A stretch of DNA of 64,000 bases from Imbricaverruca yamaguchii (taxonomy: Eukaryota; Arthropoda; Thecostraca; Neoverrucidae). The position numbers and the translations under genes were made by a program. The stretch's first letter is position 1; the number at the start of each line of letters is the position of its first letter. This document shows, piece after piece, positions 1 through 11,830 of the stretch. The notes under the pieces were generated by a model that saw only the letters and a program-made list of their open reading frames with translations, was not told the DNA's origin and ran no database searches. The DNA lies in assembly GCA_034440575.1 (NCBI GenBank), contig JAOTOL010001659.1, forward strand, positions 2,802,501 through 2,866,500, given 5' to 3'.

Positions 1-567
1 TAGCGAAACAAATGCACTCAATCGCGCCCAGAAATATGTCCGTTCGCCGACTAGCTCAAGCATGTACGTGGCTCCTCTCCGTGGTACTTGTTTAGATGTA
101 CCGGTGTTGAGTGACGACCAGCGTGACGACAATCACCGCCGAATGTAACGCGCCAGGTACAGGACGCCCCGCCGCAGCGTCGAATGTCCCGTGACGTTGA
201 CTGGGTCCGCAAGCCATGCCGGGGGGATTGGAATGCAAATTAGAAGAGAAACCGTTTTGTTGCAGCACTGCTGAAACGGTATGCATTTCAGTGTCTAACT
301 ATGCCTAGAACAGTTGGATGCACGTCTACAAGCGTAATCCGAAGCTGATTAACTTCAAGTATTGGGCGGCATTTTCCAGCAAAGGTCACTGAACTATGCG
401 ACAGAAAATGCGGACCGGACTACGGGGTGTGCACCTTCACTGGATGTGACAGTGTTGGTTGAGCAGTCTGCTGTGCACGCTCCTAATCTGCAAACCTTGT
501 CTTTTTCGGAATTGACCTCGCCAAGCTATTCCAATTTTTCCAAACTATTCCAAATTATTTCCGTCGG
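1..567. other. Unique sequence, no gene recognised
   Basis: No coding region, RNA gene or repeat could be supported here. The open frames on both strands are short and show no family signature. Confidence 0.5.
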
Positions 568-794
568 GGACTCCTGGGGAGCGGTCATCGTATGGTGGTA
601 TCAGATGACACCTGTGGAGCGGTCACGGTGTCGTGGTGTCAGATGGCACATGGGGAGCGGTCACGGTGTCGTGGTGTCGGGTGACACCTGGGGAGCGGTC
701 ACGGTGTCGTGGTGTCAGTCGGCACGGGGGAGCGGTCGCAGTGTCGTGGTGTCAGATGACACCTGGGGAGCGGTCACGGTGTCGTAGTGTCAGT
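568..794. repeat. Minisatellite, unit about 38 bp
   Basis: About six imperfect head-to-tail copies of a unit with the core GGGGAGCGGTCACGGTGTCG followed by TGGTGTCAG. Copies differ by substitutions and one- or two-base length changes. The open frame across it is a repeat by-product. Confidence 0.85.
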
Positions 795-1537
795 TAGCCG
801 CATCGGTGGCGCTGGCGCACCATCTGTAGCGATGCCTCAGGCAGACATCGTACCCCGAGGACATGACATCTCCCGTCTCTGGGGTAACTTACGCCCTCCG
901 CCCCCGACCGTTGGTGTGGCCTCCGACATCCGCCACACGGCGTCGAACGAGTACCGCAAAATGGCAAAGATGTGCAGCTGCGATCACCGTGTTTGGAACG
1001 AATGCAGCTTGCTCTGATTGTTCGGCCACCTAGTCGGGTTGACAGGCATACCGTTGTCGATGAGACGGTTAATAAGACGACCAGTCGCCGGCACGCGGAA
1101 GAGCATTCCATGACCAGCTGTCAATCGAATTAAATCAGCATCTGGCTGGATTTCGGCAACCGCGCGGTAATCCTCGTGACCGTGGCTTTTCCGTTCCCTG
1201 ACCGATTTACGGCTGTGCCAGCCAGGTCAGGCCGTTAACAAGCGGTTCGTGAAGCGTGCTGCTCGTCTAAAGAGGCAATGCATTAGCGCCCGACTCCGCC
1301 GGCCGTTCCCGTGCATGCCGGACAGTCTGCCGGACAATGTGTTGGCGTGAAGACGGATACGGTGCACGCCAGCCGTCCAGATGAGATGCATTGAGCGCAG
1401 CGCGGCGGCTAATGTGCCGGCGTCACGAGTGCGATGTGCGCCATTTCACGCCACGCCGTCCGTTAGGTGCAGCCGCCCACGTGCGGCGCGCCGCTCCGCC
1501 GCCCGCCGAGCGTCGCACGCCTGGCCATGGCGTGTCG
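795..1537. other. GC-rich unique sequence
   Basis: No gene or repeat family recognised. A GTAAGT donor-like site lies on the minus strand near 870, but no coding exon could be joined to it. Confidence 0.4.
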
Positions 1538-1880
1538 TCGTCAGGTCTGGCTACAGCAAGGGTCGAGGTCTGGCCATGGCGAGGGTCGAGGTCTGGCCAT
1601 GGCACGGGTCGAGGTCTGGCCACGGCACGGGTCGAGGTCCGGCCAAGGCACGGGTCGAGGTCTGGCTACAGCAAGGGTCGAGGTCTGGCCATGGCACGAG
1701 GGTCGAGGTCTGGCCAGGCAAGGGTCATGGTTGGCATGCGGGTCGAGGTCTGGCCACGGCACGGGTCTAGGTCTGGCCACGGCACGGGTCGAGGTCTGGC
1801 CACGGAGCGGGTCTAGGTCTGGCCACGGCACGGGTCGAGGTCTGGCCACGGAGCGGGTCGTGCCGATGCGGTCTGACCAC
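1538..1880. repeat. Minisatellite, unit 22-23 bp
   Basis: About 14 copies with the core GGTCGAGGTCTGGCCACGGC. Variants have CATGGC or CTACAGC in place of CACGGC. Starts at 1568, 1591 and 1614 show the 23-bp spacing. Several frames stay open because the unit lacks stops in those frames. Confidence 0.9.
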
Positions 1881-1964
1881 GGGCGCGGCAACACGCCGCC
1901 ACGTCATCGCCGGCCGAGTCTGTTGACCCTGTTGATCTGACGGCACCCGACCTGACCGTACGTC

Positions 1965-2200
1965 CACTCCTGGAGAGGTGTGTCATCCCGGTGGGCCGAC
2001 ACCCCGGTACGTCGGTCCCGCTGGAGGGGTGTGTCGAGCGGGAGACATCCCGGTGGGCTGACACCCCGGTACGTCGACCCCGCTGGAGGGGTGTGTCGAG
2101 GGGGAGACATCCCGGTGGGCCGACACCACGGTACGTCAGCCTCGCTGGAGGGGTGTGTCGAGCGGAAAACATCCAGGCAGACTGACACGATGGTAGAGGC
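1965..2200. repeat. Minisatellite, unit about 60 bp
   Basis: Four imperfect copies containing CTGGAGGGGTGTGTCGAG and, further on, GACATCCCGGTGGGC and CACCCCGGTACGTC. The last copy is the most diverged. It lies only about 85 bp after the 23-bp array, and the two units are unrelated. Confidence 0.85.
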
Positions 2201-3210
2201 CGCTGGAAGAGCGCCAGCACATCCGCATCCAGATGTCAAGCGGTGCACAAGGATGACATCAACTGCTACCCGACGTGCTGGCGGTGCGACACATGCTCGG
2301 CGTCGGAACTGCTGACCGGTTCCGCCTTCGTTCTGCTGCTGGCATTGGGGCGACCTGGTCCTGCTGCTGATCTCGTGGTGATCTGCCGTAACCCGGTGCT
2401 GGTTGGGCTGGGCTCGATTGACTCGGATCATTCAGCAAGGATCTGGTGGAATGAAATGGGCTCATGTCATGTCGGGCCAAGTTGTGGTTGACCAGGCTGG
2501 GTGTAGTCAGGCCAGGTTCAGTGAGACCGGATCCGATGTGGTCTAGCATGGTCGGTTCTTGGCGGATCCGGTCGGACCACGTTTGGTATGTTCACACATG
2601 CGAGGATTGAGTCAGGTCCCGTCGAACCCGACAGGGTCAGGTTCGGCGCAGGCGGGTCATGGTGTGGGGTGAAGATTTGTCATGTCCCGTTTGTTTGGCA
2701 CGCGCGGAATGCGGCCCCGCGTGGTGGGCAGTGGCAGCAGGTCGGTGCGGTGGCGGACCAGTCCGCTGACCTCTGCCACACCCACACTGTCGTGGTGCCC
2801 TCTGTGCTCTCTACCTCCCCATCCCCATCCTCCTACAGTCCCAGAGTCCTTTGCTATGACCTTTGTCCGGTGTTACTGATGAAGAAGATGCATATCAGCC
2901 TGCCGAATTGGACATGAATTTCTCTATCGTTTAGCCATCTGATAGTTCTCATTCCATATATATTGTGGCGACTCTAGTTAGCAGGAAGTGCACCGTGAAG
3001 GACCAGGTGGCACGTTCAATGGATTGCGTGACGCTGGCGTTCTCCGCGTCACGGACCGCTGTGCCGCCAACTCTTCTCGTACCGGAAGTCGGTCGGTTCA
3101 CTGCGCCCTTCTCCTCATGAGCCCGCCCTACGTCGTCCATCAAACAATCCTGCAGTTCAGGTGGCCAGTCGGCACGATCGCACCGTCACTCGCGCTGCTC
3201 GCTGGCGCTG
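2201..3210. other. Unique sequence, no gene recognised
   Basis: A stretch near 2450-2600 is weakly repetitive for GTCRGGYC and ACCGGATCCG-like words, without a clear period. No exon or RNA gene could be supported. Confidence 0.4.
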
Positions 3211-3660
3211 CTGCCGCCGTCCAGGGAGGACAGATAAGGGACAGACAAGGGACAGGGTGGGACAGGGAGGACACAAGGCCCGAGCACACACCGCCGCCGT
3301 CCAGGGAGGACAGACAAGGGACAGACAAGGGACAGGGAGGACACGACAGACAAACACCGCGCCATCCAGAGACAAGGGAGGGTGGGACAGGGAGGACATG
3401 ACAAGGCCCGAGCAAACACCGCCGCCGTCCAGGGAGGACAGACAAGGGACAGGGTGGGACAGGGAGGACACGACAAGGCCCGAGCACACACCGCCGCCGT
3501 CCAGGGACGACAGACAAGGGACAGACAAGGGACAGGGTGGGACAGGTAGGACACGACAAGGCCCGAGCAAACACCGCCGCCGTCCAGGGAGGACAGACAA
3601 GGGACAGGGTGTGACAGGGAGGACACGACAAGGCCCGAGCACACACCGCCGCCGTCCAGG
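3211..3660. repeat. Minisatellite, 71-82 bp unit with 11-bp subrepeats
   Basis: The words CCGCCGCCGTCCAGGGA recur at about 3211, 3291, 3420, 3491, 3573 and 3645, giving spacings of mostly 71-82 bp. One interval is longer (129 bp). Inside each unit a subrepeat of the type GACAAGGGACA varies in number and explains most of the length differences. Confidence 0.85.
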
Positions 3661-3990
3661 GCGGGGAGAACGCAGCACTCCCCGGGTGTGTCCCCTCCCG
3701 ACTTCAGGGCGGGGAGGACGCGACACTTCCCAGGTGTGTCCCCTCCCGACTCCAGGGCGGGGAGGACACTATACTCCCTGGGCGTGTCTCCTCCCGACTC
3801 CAGGGCAGGGAGGACACGACACTTCCCAGGTGCGTCCCTCCCGACTCCAGGGCAGGGAGGACGCTACACTCCCTGGGTGTGTCCCCTCCCGACTCCAGGG
3901 CATTGAGGACGCCACACTCCCCTCCAGACTCCAGGGCGGGGAAGATGTGGCACGTGTGTGTGTACCCTCCCGACTCCAGAGCGGGATTCA
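3655..3990. repeat. Minisatellite, unit about 48 bp
   Basis: About seven copies with the core CTCCCGACTCCAGGGCGGGG and a variable AGGACRCKACACTYCC segment. It follows the previous array directly. Both share the words CCAGGG and GAGGAC, so this array may have grown from the end of that one. Confidence 0.8.
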
Positions 3991-5700
3991 CAGTCAATTT
4001 TGTTCTCTTTTGGCCAGTTTCGGACTGACTTTATAATATATACGTTCTTTCAGGATCACTTTTTCCTCGATATGCATGCAGAAGCATCAGGAGCAGTTCC
4101 TTATCGAATTCACTTGACCTCCGTGAAGTTGCATGAGGTCAGGTCACGACGAGGTACGCAATGTGGGCTAAGCCTACTTAGACACCGCAATTTTTATGGC
4201 TTATTTCGAGTTTTCACGGCCTCAATAATGTAAAAATTGCATTGGAAAGTTGCATGGCCCTACTTTGTAGATATGCAATTTTTATTTAAAAAAAGATTTT
4301 GTTGTTTAAAAACGGCCATTTTGAGTTTCAAAATTACTTAAAAGTAGAAGGTGACACCATTTTCTGGCCGTATTCTTCGAGGGCTTTCCGATGACGGTAT
4401 CCAGTTTGGAAGTTAGTCAGGAGGCTTTTAAGACCCACACGAGACTTGGTGTGAGAATCTAACCGGAAAGCATGTTAAATATCCTCGGAAGATATTCTCC
4501 CAAACGCGAGTGAATGATGCCACACCTGAGTATTTTCTGCTATTGCAAAATGACCTCAAAATTCCAATATTTGTTAACCCGCGCCGTCTTTCTGGTCAAA
4601 TCCTCACACCCCGTCTCGTGGGGGGGGGGGGCGGTTGAAGACCCCCCTTTAAAATCCAAACTAAGCATCGCACGGAAACGAAAAAGGTGTCATCGGAAAG
4701 CGCTCGACGAGTAGGGTCCGGGTCCACCACCTAAAAAAATTCCCCAAAAGCGACGTCACCAGAGGGCTAGATTTTCACGACTTTTCACGACTTACATTAA
4801 GTTTCTTACTCTGGGGAGTTCATTTTGGGGAATATATGAGAAAAAAAACCATTATTTGGATTGAAAAAAGGACAGCGAAATCGACCAGGACTATAATTGA
4901 TTTTGGCCCCCACCCACGAAAAAAAAAAATATTTTTTTGAAATTTCAAAATTTTAAGTTTTCAAGTTTTCTTTAATTTTCCTTTTCCAATGGGTACAGCA
5001 GACCGAGAAACGTTGTTGTTGGAAGTCAACTTGCCCTAATAAAAAATGCTTACTTTAGCCAGAATCCTGTATTTGAACTGCAGTATGGCAAATACGCAAA
5101 ATTATCTGTTGTCAAAAACGGAAGAAAAATGAAAAATTCAACCCGTACGTTTTGTTGCATCCGTAAAGATAAGTAAGCGCTGAAAGTTGCATTAAAATAT
5201 CTTTCTCAGTTAAATCGTGACGACTGGTTGAACATTTTTGGAGGTGACCTCACTTGACCTTGACTAACTCGTTGACCCCAGATGACCTGACCTAAACATT
5301 TTGAATAAGCATGTCAAATTGATTTGGGAAAAGTATGCCAAATTTGGGTGCGCTGCCATCCTCGACATAACGGACGAACGGCGCGCTACCGCGCGCCGTT
5401 CGTCCGCTATCCGCGAAAACCCTGAAGGGGGAGGGGCGGTTGAAGATCCCCGAGACGGGACGGGTTAAGCATTGCGAACAGATCCACAGATTCATTGCAG
5501 AGCACAGCGAGCACCGCATGCCTGCGGAAGCTGGTGCTTCCTGAGGCCCAAATAATTATCTACCTAGCTAACGACGAGGTACAGCTTGCTAAAAAGACTC
5601 ATCTGTCCAGTCTATTGACCAATGTCCGGCCAATTTGTCGGCGATTGTGTGCTGCCATCTGGCGCCGACCGGCCGTGACCGGAGACGGTCACGTCTGGTG
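3991..5700. other. AT-rich unique region with poly-A and poly-T runs
   Basis: No protein family could be recognised. Short homopolymers are frequent (4288, 4919). The word GCGGTTGAAGA occurs in direct orientation at about 4634 and 5437. Next to it CCCGTCTCG (4611) and CGAGACGGG (about 5452) are inverted relative to each other, so an old mobile element of about 850 bp could be hidden here. That is only a suspicion. Confidence 0.3.
5371..5406. repeat. Perfect 16-bp inverted repeat, 4-nt loop
   Basis: The arms 5371-5386 and 5391-5406 are exact reverse complements around a TACC loop. The arms are GC-rich (CGGACGAACGGCGCGC on the left), unlike the AT-rich surroundings. Function unknown. Confidence 0.9.
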
Positions 5701-5799
5701 GCCACCGGGGCAGTGCACGGTACCGCGGCGCCGACGGGGGGGAGGGGTCTACGGGACCATCTGTCAAGCCGGTGCCGCCGCCCGCCGAATTGGCGTTCC

Positions 5800-6575
5800 T
5801 CGCCGAAGCCGCTGCAAAGGTGTACAGGTAGCACGGGTCGTCTGGGGTGCAGGGGCAGGAGCAGCACCGTCAGGGTGTTAGTAGCAGCCATCACTACAGA
5901 GGTGTACAGGAGCACGAGTCGTCTGGGCCATGGGAGCAGGAGCAGCACCTATAGAGCCTTAGTGATCGCCACCACTATAGAAGTACTGGAACACGAGTCG
6001 TCTGGAGTACAGGAGCAGGAACGGCACCGACAGTCTTAGTGACCGCCACCACTACAGCCGTACATGGGGTCGTCTGGAGGACAGGAGCAGCAGTAGTACC
6101 GACACAGCCCCAGTGACCGTCATCACTACAGCTGTACATGGGGATGTCTGGAGGACAGGAGCAGCAGTAGTGCCGACGCAGCCCCAGTAACCGTCACCAC
6201 TACAGCCGTACATGGGGATGGGAGTCGTCTGGAGGACAGAAGCAGCAGTAGTGCCGACGCAGCCCTGGTGACCGTCACCACTACAGCCGTGCATGGGGAC
6301 GTCTGGAGGACAGGAGCAGCAGTAGTACCGACACAGCCCCAGTGACCGTCATCACTACAGCCGTACATGGGGACGTCTGGAGGACAGGAGCAGCAGTAGT
6401 GCCGACGCAGCCCCAGTGACCGTCACCACTACAGCCGTACACGGGGACGGGAGCCGTCTGGAGTACAGGAGCAGCAGTAGTGCCGACGCAGCCCTGGTGA
6501 CTGTCACTACTACAGCCGTACATGGGGGCGGGAGTCGTCTGGAGGACAGGAGCAGCCCTAGTGACCGTCACGCTC
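5800..6575. repeat. Minisatellite, alternating 74- and 81-bp units
   Basis: The word GGAGGACAGGAGCAGCAG (or close variants) starts at 6076, 6150, 6231, 6305, 6379, 6460 and 6541. The spacings are 74, 81, 74, 74, 81 and 81 bp. The 7-bp difference is a GGGAGYC-type insertion next to the GGGG run. Copies before 6060 are more diverged. Confidence 0.9.
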
Positions 6576-7555
6576 GGCAGCCTCCGGCAGCAAAAAGCGG
6601 TTGGCACAGCACGACAAGGAAAAGAACCTCCCCAATGACGGCGGCCAAGTACTGGTGGGGCGGCCAGATTCTGTACGAGCCGAGCTTCTCAAGCATCAAT
6701 GTAGTGCGACGCCTCTGAACGTTGCATGTACAAAATGAGCCTGGAGCCAGTCTTCCATGTCCTATCCTTGGCGGTTCTAATAACTTTGATGGGGCCAATG
6801 CTGCCTGTCACGACCGTCAGAATGTGTCAATAAAGGCACCGTGAACCAGACGACAAAAGGTCTTAAGCTAGCACAAGGTCCGGAGTGTTAGTGCTGGTCT
6901 CCGCAGGATAAGTGTCTCGAGTGCCAAGGGCGGAACGTAGTAATGTGTTGGTGAGTGGTTAATTGGCGATGCTTCTCCTAATTAGGCAAGAGCGGAAGCT
7001 AAACAATACTGGATGAAAAACAGGATCACAATGTGAATTCCACTGCCCTTGAAATGCGAGCAAATTGATATATCCCGTGTGCCGCACGTGGCTCGCTGAT
7101 AATCTCCTACCAGATACTCTGGTATCACACAGCTACTACTTTTGCGAGTCACGGGCACGCAGGGCGGGTGCCACAACTCTGTTGCGTCGCGTGCATGCTC
7201 GCGCGACCACCCTGTGTGCATGGCTACCAATGATCCCGGTAGCTAACGGCATGACGAACGCCGCCACTGCTCTGTTCCGTATGAAGTTGTCGCGGCTGCT
7301 GTCAGCTGTTGCGCAGCGGCCTCTGGCGACAGCGAATGGTTCAGCACCTGAATGTGGTGCAGATCTGGCGCGGGTCTGTCGGACCGGACCTGAGCGACCG
7401 GTCCAGACCGGACCGGCCGACCGCGGCGCCGTCGCCCTGACATATTTCCGGGTGTCAGGTCAGGTGTACCGGTCGCGGCGACTCCGAAACTGGCACTCTG
7501 ACCGTCGGTGACCCGCAGTCGCGCCTCATAGTCGTCTGACGGGTGCAGACGTACT
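6576..7555. other. Unique sequence, no gene recognised
   Basis: No conserved protein, RNA gene or repeat could be supported on either strand. Confidence 0.4.
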
Positions 7556-8545
7556 GCCGCGGCCCGCGGCACATACGGACATACTGTGCCGTCCTGCGGC
7601 ACATCCAGACATACTGTGCCGGCTCGTGGCACATCTAAGCGTACTGCTCCGCTCCGCAGCATATCCAGACATGTCGCACCGACCCACGGCACGTTGATAT
7701 ATCCCGCACTGACTCGCAGCAGATCTAGACATGTCGCACCAGTCTGCCGTATTTCCAGATATGCCGCACCAGCCCGCAGCAAGTCTAGCCATACTGTTCC
7801 TATTCACAGCATATCCAGAAATGCCGTGCAGGCTCGCAGCAGATCGAGACATGTCGCACCAGCCCGCAGCATATTCAGACATACTGCTCCGCTCCGCAGC
7901 ATACTCAGACATGCTGTGCAGGCTGGCAGCATATCCAGCCATACCGTACAGGCTGGCAGCATATCCGCATCCGTACGGCTGCGAACGGCATATCGCAACG
8001 TACGGCTGGCAGCAATCCAGCCAACCGTACGGCTGGCAGCATATCCAGCCATACCTACGCTGGCATATCCAGCCATACCGTACAGGCTGGCAGCATATCC
8101 AGCCATACCGTACAGGCTGGCAGCATATCCAGCCATGCCGTACAGGCTGGCAGCATATCCAGCCATGCCGTACAGGCTGGCAGCATATCCAGCCATACCG
8201 TACAGGCTGGCAGCATATCCAGCCATACCGTACAGGCTGGCAGCATATCCAGCCATGCCGTACGGCTGGGCTAGGCTGCGATATCGCAACGTCGCGGCAC
8301 ATATCCGCATACCGTACGGCTGGCAGCAATCCAGCCATGCCTACGGCTGCAGCATATCCAGCCATACCGTACAGGCTGGCAGCATATCCAGCCATGCCGT
8401 ACAGGGTGGCAGCACATCCAGACATGCCGTACCGCCTCGCAGCACATCCAGCCATACCGTACCGACTCGCAGCACATCCCGACATGCCGTTCCGGTCCGC
8501 AGCGGATCCAGATGTTCTGCGCCGACTCGCAGCATATCCAGGTCT
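7556..8545. repeat. Satellite-like array, 30-bp unit
   Basis: About 33 units of the type ATATCCAGCCATACCGTACA plus GGCTGGCAGC. The centre (about 8050-8270) is nearly homogeneous; both edges are diverged, with CATATCCAGACATGCCGCACC-like variants. The unit is a multiple of three, so several frames stay open for 150-350 codons. These frames have no start, domain or splice context and are not taken as genes. Confidence 0.93.
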
Positions 8546-9467
8546 GTCTTGCCAGCCTATTGTTCGTCAACTTGTGCCTTGCGGTATTTGACAATAAAAA
8601 ACTTGGAAAATGTAATGAACACCGAGTATATCTTGTGAGTAATCTTGGTCTGCGAGTGTTTTACTGCAAGAGACAAAGGGTAGCGCCTCGCAAAGGAATG
8701 CGTTCGATTAACACTTGTGATAATTTCCAGGTTGTTCACATTTGTAGGTTGGCACTGGTGAGAAACCGAGAAGCGAGGTCGAGAGCCGAGGTTTTTTGCA
8801 TCACAGAAGGGTTGTCCGAATAAATGGGAATAGCGCCCCTTCGAACGACGTGATTACCGTGAATGTCTGTAATGGGCACCAAAGGCCCAAATTACCTCTG
8901 ACAATATATCGCCGTATGATGAGTTGGCACGCAATAACGTCGGCACCTTCACAACCGCCCGCTGCGGTGGCGGCAAATATCCTCCGAGGGACTCAGCAGA
9001 GGGTGGGGTGCTGATCTCCTGCCTCACCAGGTGATCAAAGGGACCGACGTGGGCTAGTCTGAGCCCTACCTGAGCCAGCCGCATTGTCAACGGCGACGAG
9101 TATCTTTATTAATGGCCTGATCATCAATGCCGGCATAGAGGATGATCATGTAGCGCACTCTCCTGTGAGCAACCTTGGCACTTTGGCCGTGTGACCAAGG
9201 AAGCGACATTAATGCAAAGCTACTATGCTTTTTTTTTGTTTTCCCAATGTCTCGATGACTATTAAGTTCATGCAAAGGAGTATTGTTGTTTTTTTCGTCG
9301 TTAGGAAACTGATCTACTACAGCGTATAATACGTGGTCATAGATTATCAGGTATTTGTGGTCATTGGATGGATGATAAGAAGTGCAAATGGCCAACTAAA
9401 TGCTAACGAAGCCGAGCTGTTCTTGCTGTAATCACTGACCGACCATCAGCGACTAGCCGTGCCCTGC
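8546..9467. other. Unique sequence
   Basis: Nothing recognisable. It lies downstream of the PAN exon in that gene's direction, so it may be intron. No second exon of the same gene could be identified. Confidence 0.35.
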
Positions 9468-9625
9468 TGGCCGACCTGCCGTAGACCTGGCTGACCTGCC
9501 GTAGCTGGCCGACCTGCCATAGCTGGCCGACCTGCCGTAGCTGGCCGACCTGCCGTAGCTGGCTGACCTGCCGTAGCTGGCCGACCTGCCCTAGCTGGCT
9601 GACCTACCTGCCGTAGCCGGCCGAC
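9468..9625. repeat. Minisatellite, 18-bp unit
   Basis: About eight copies of TAGCTGGCCGACCTGCCG. The array starts about 20 bp beyond the predicted donor of the PAN exon, so it would lie inside that gene's next intron. Confidence 0.85.
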
Positions 9626-9648
9626 CAGACCCGTCCACGCCCACTAAC

Positions 9649-9913
9649 CTTCCTCGCCGTCGGCGTTGCTGTCGATGAGCACGCACAGGCCGGTTTCGTA
9701 GTTGAAGGCCTGACACGAGTCGTTCCGGCGACACATGTCGATGCACTCTGTGAGCATCAGCGTGCCAGCGCGCGAGTCCAACATGTCGGACGGCGCGCTG
9801 TACACGTAGCCGGTGACCAGCTCGAAGCTGACGTCGTCATCGTCACAGTCATGCTGGCCGGCGGCCAGCGCCCAGCACGTCACCAGCAGGAGAACGCTGG
9901 AGCGCATCGTCAT
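9649..9913 (-). CDS. First coding exon of a secreted PAN/Apple-domain protein
   Basis: The reading frame from the ATG at 9913 gives 88 codons plus one base. Residues 1-19 are a typical signal peptide (hydrophobic VLLLVTCWALAAG core, then QHDC). A segment from about residue 30 has the look of a PAN/Apple domain: VTGYVYSAPSD, then TECIDMCRRNDSC and FNYETGLCVL, with cysteines at 23, 57, 61, 67 and 77. PAN domains bind proteins or carbohydrates outside the cell; in arthropods similar segments occur in cuticle-associated PAN/ZP proteins, but the family cannot be fixed from one exon. The exon ends at a strong donor (AG, then GTTAGT, minus strand, intron from 9648), phase 1. A TTTGCAG acceptor sits directly before the ATG, which suggests a non-coding first exon upstream. 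An ATG at 9934 would lie before that acceptor and is not preferred. No further exon was found in the window. Confidence 0.65.
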
Positions 9914-9927
9914 CTGCAAACCAGCGG

Positions 9928-10155
9928 AGGTCATCCGTCACACTCAGTAGAGGTCATCCGTCACACTCAGTAGAGACATCCGTCACACTCAGTGGACGAC
10001 ATCCGTCACACTCAGTAGAGGATATCTGCCAAACTCAGTAAATGACATCCGTCTTACTCAGTAGAGGACATCCGTCGCACACTCAGTAGGGGAAATCCGC
10101 CACACTCAGCGGGGGTCACTGGTCACACCCAGCGGAGGCCATCGGTCACACCCAG
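9928..10155. repeat. Minisatellite, about 23-bp unit
   Basis: About ten imperfect copies of GACATCCGTCACACTCAG plus TAGAG. The array lies just upstream of the PAN exon, within the presumed 5' UTR intron. Confidence 0.85.
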
Positions 10156-11630
10156 AAGCGCATACATGAAGGCACTGTTTCCCATTATCCACACACCGCT
10201 CAGCATATTTGTCCGTATTTTTGTGCCGGCCAATGACGCCTCCTAATCTAAGCAATCGCCTGAAGAAGTGCACCCTGGCTTTAATCATGCCCCATCTGGA
10301 CAACCCCTAATTGTATTTATTTGTCGGCAGGTGGTGGTTTTTGTTCGGCACGTTTTTGCGGCCACGATGATTGCATCACCGCGCCCCGATGTATGGTGCC
10401 AAGGTTCACGTGGACGCCATTTGTGAAGAGGGTAATGATTTCATCGGGAAACGACACCGCAGATTGGCTCACATACCCACGCAGGGAAGCTTCACAATCT
10501 TACTCTGGCACAAAAGTAGAGACATTGTCCGGCTGTCGCCCATACCACTGCAATTTACTTCCAGAAAAGCCCTGCTGAATGGATCCCGTCATCACCCTAC
10601 TGAAAAAAGTGAAGAGTAATAATCTGAAAAATACCAGGTCATTTACATTTCACAGATTCATTTTCATCGAAAACAAGCCTTTCCCAGGCTGACGAGTTTT
10701 GGGCCACGGAGAAAATTGGCCTGCCAATGTCGAGAGGAAAAACTTTGTCGTATTATTTCCATCCTTTTTCCATTCAAATAAATTACACAAACTGAAGCAT
10801 ACTACTGATCGGTACTTCCCTGGGTTAATTCAACCTGACACCCTGCTACACCAGAAAAGCAATCAACGGCTGAAAAGAGGCCTCCCACACCAAAGTAACT
10901 GTCGCGGCGGACGTGTTCCAACGTACAGTACCGGCGACGGTGGCGAGGGAGCCGCAGTGGTCCGTTGGATGAGGAGTTCGGCGAAGATGGCATACCCGCC
11001 GCCGACATCTCGGCAAGTAATGCAGTTAGTTCGTCACCAAGCATGTCGCCAAGTGGGCAACGCCCTTTTTACCTTTGCTTCAGGGGGAGGAGTGCACTGA
11101 ATTATATGTCGTTGCTTGACGAGTTTGTAGGGCTGAATTTAGATAAAATCATGCGAGGTATAAAATTGTCCTGTGTTCCTTGCCTTTAAGATACCACTGG
11201 ATCTACAAAAGACATATTGGGAGAACCGATTTGTGGCAAAAGTGTCACAATGCTGGGAAAGAGAATGCACACCTTGCATAGTTTTAAACGCGTGTCGTAC
11301 CTGCCACGACAGATTGGAAGAACAAAGTAATAACTATTATGTTTTAATATCCTTTGGTCACAAGGAAAGCACCGATACTTGTGTTATTGTCCAGCCTGTT
11401 GCCCTGCACATTTTTCGCCGACCTTGCCGATGCCGTCGCTGAGCGGCACCTCCACCTGCGGGACGGAGATCCGGGGCCGAAGATGCACAGACCGGCGCCG
11501 GTCCGCCGCCGGCTTGTGATGCAAATGGCGCGGTGTGACGGCGCGTCCAATTAATTAGATAAGCGTCGGGTGGTCACGCGACGGCGCGCCGCGCTGACGG
11601 TTAGCAGCGAGCCGAGGCTGCTGGCGGCAG
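10156..11630. other. Unique region with one weak exon candidate
   Basis: No gene is firmly recognised. On the minus strand, 10802-11044 encodes 80 residues starting MLGDELTALLAEMSAAG, with a basic RHRRR stretch. The composition is coding-like but no family could be named, and the overlapping plus-strand frame is just as open. The rest is AT-rich with no clear feature. Confidence 0.25.
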
Positions 11631-11640
11631 CGGATGTCAG

Positions 11641-11821
11641 GGTCGGCTACTCCGTCTACAGTAGCACTTCAGTCCTGGCTGATGGACTGGTGGCTGGAGA
11701 ACCTGTATCTGCTTGGGGCTGCTGATGACGGCGGGTGTCGGGGTCGGCTACTCCGTCTACAGTAGCACTTCAGTCCTGGCTGATTGCCTGATGACTGGAG
11801 AACCTGTATCTGCCTGGGGCT
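11641..11821. repeat. Tandem duplication, 101-bp period
   Basis: Two copies beginning GGTCGGCTACTCCGTCTACA at 11641 and 11742. Both continue through AGTAGCACTTCAGTCCTGGC and end in GAACCTGTATCTGC. They differ at a few positions, mainly near CTGATGGACTGG versus CTGATTGCCTGA. Confidence 0.9.
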
Positions 11822-11830
11822 AAGGTTCGA

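Noticed and set aside
3161..4036. 291-codon frame with PPPSREDRQGT repeats
   Set aside because: Explained by minisatellites; opposite-strand frames are equally open.
7526..8638. Frames of 280-350 codons on both strands
   Set aside because: The 30-bp repeat is a multiple of three; the frames are shadows of the array.
9914..9934. Upstream ATG at 9934 as start of the PAN protein
   Set aside because: It lies before a good TTTGCAG acceptor; the ATG directly after the acceptor is followed at once by the signal peptide.
10965..11189. Plus-strand 74-codon frame
   Set aside because: Overlaps an equally plausible minus-strand frame; neither shows a family or splice sites.
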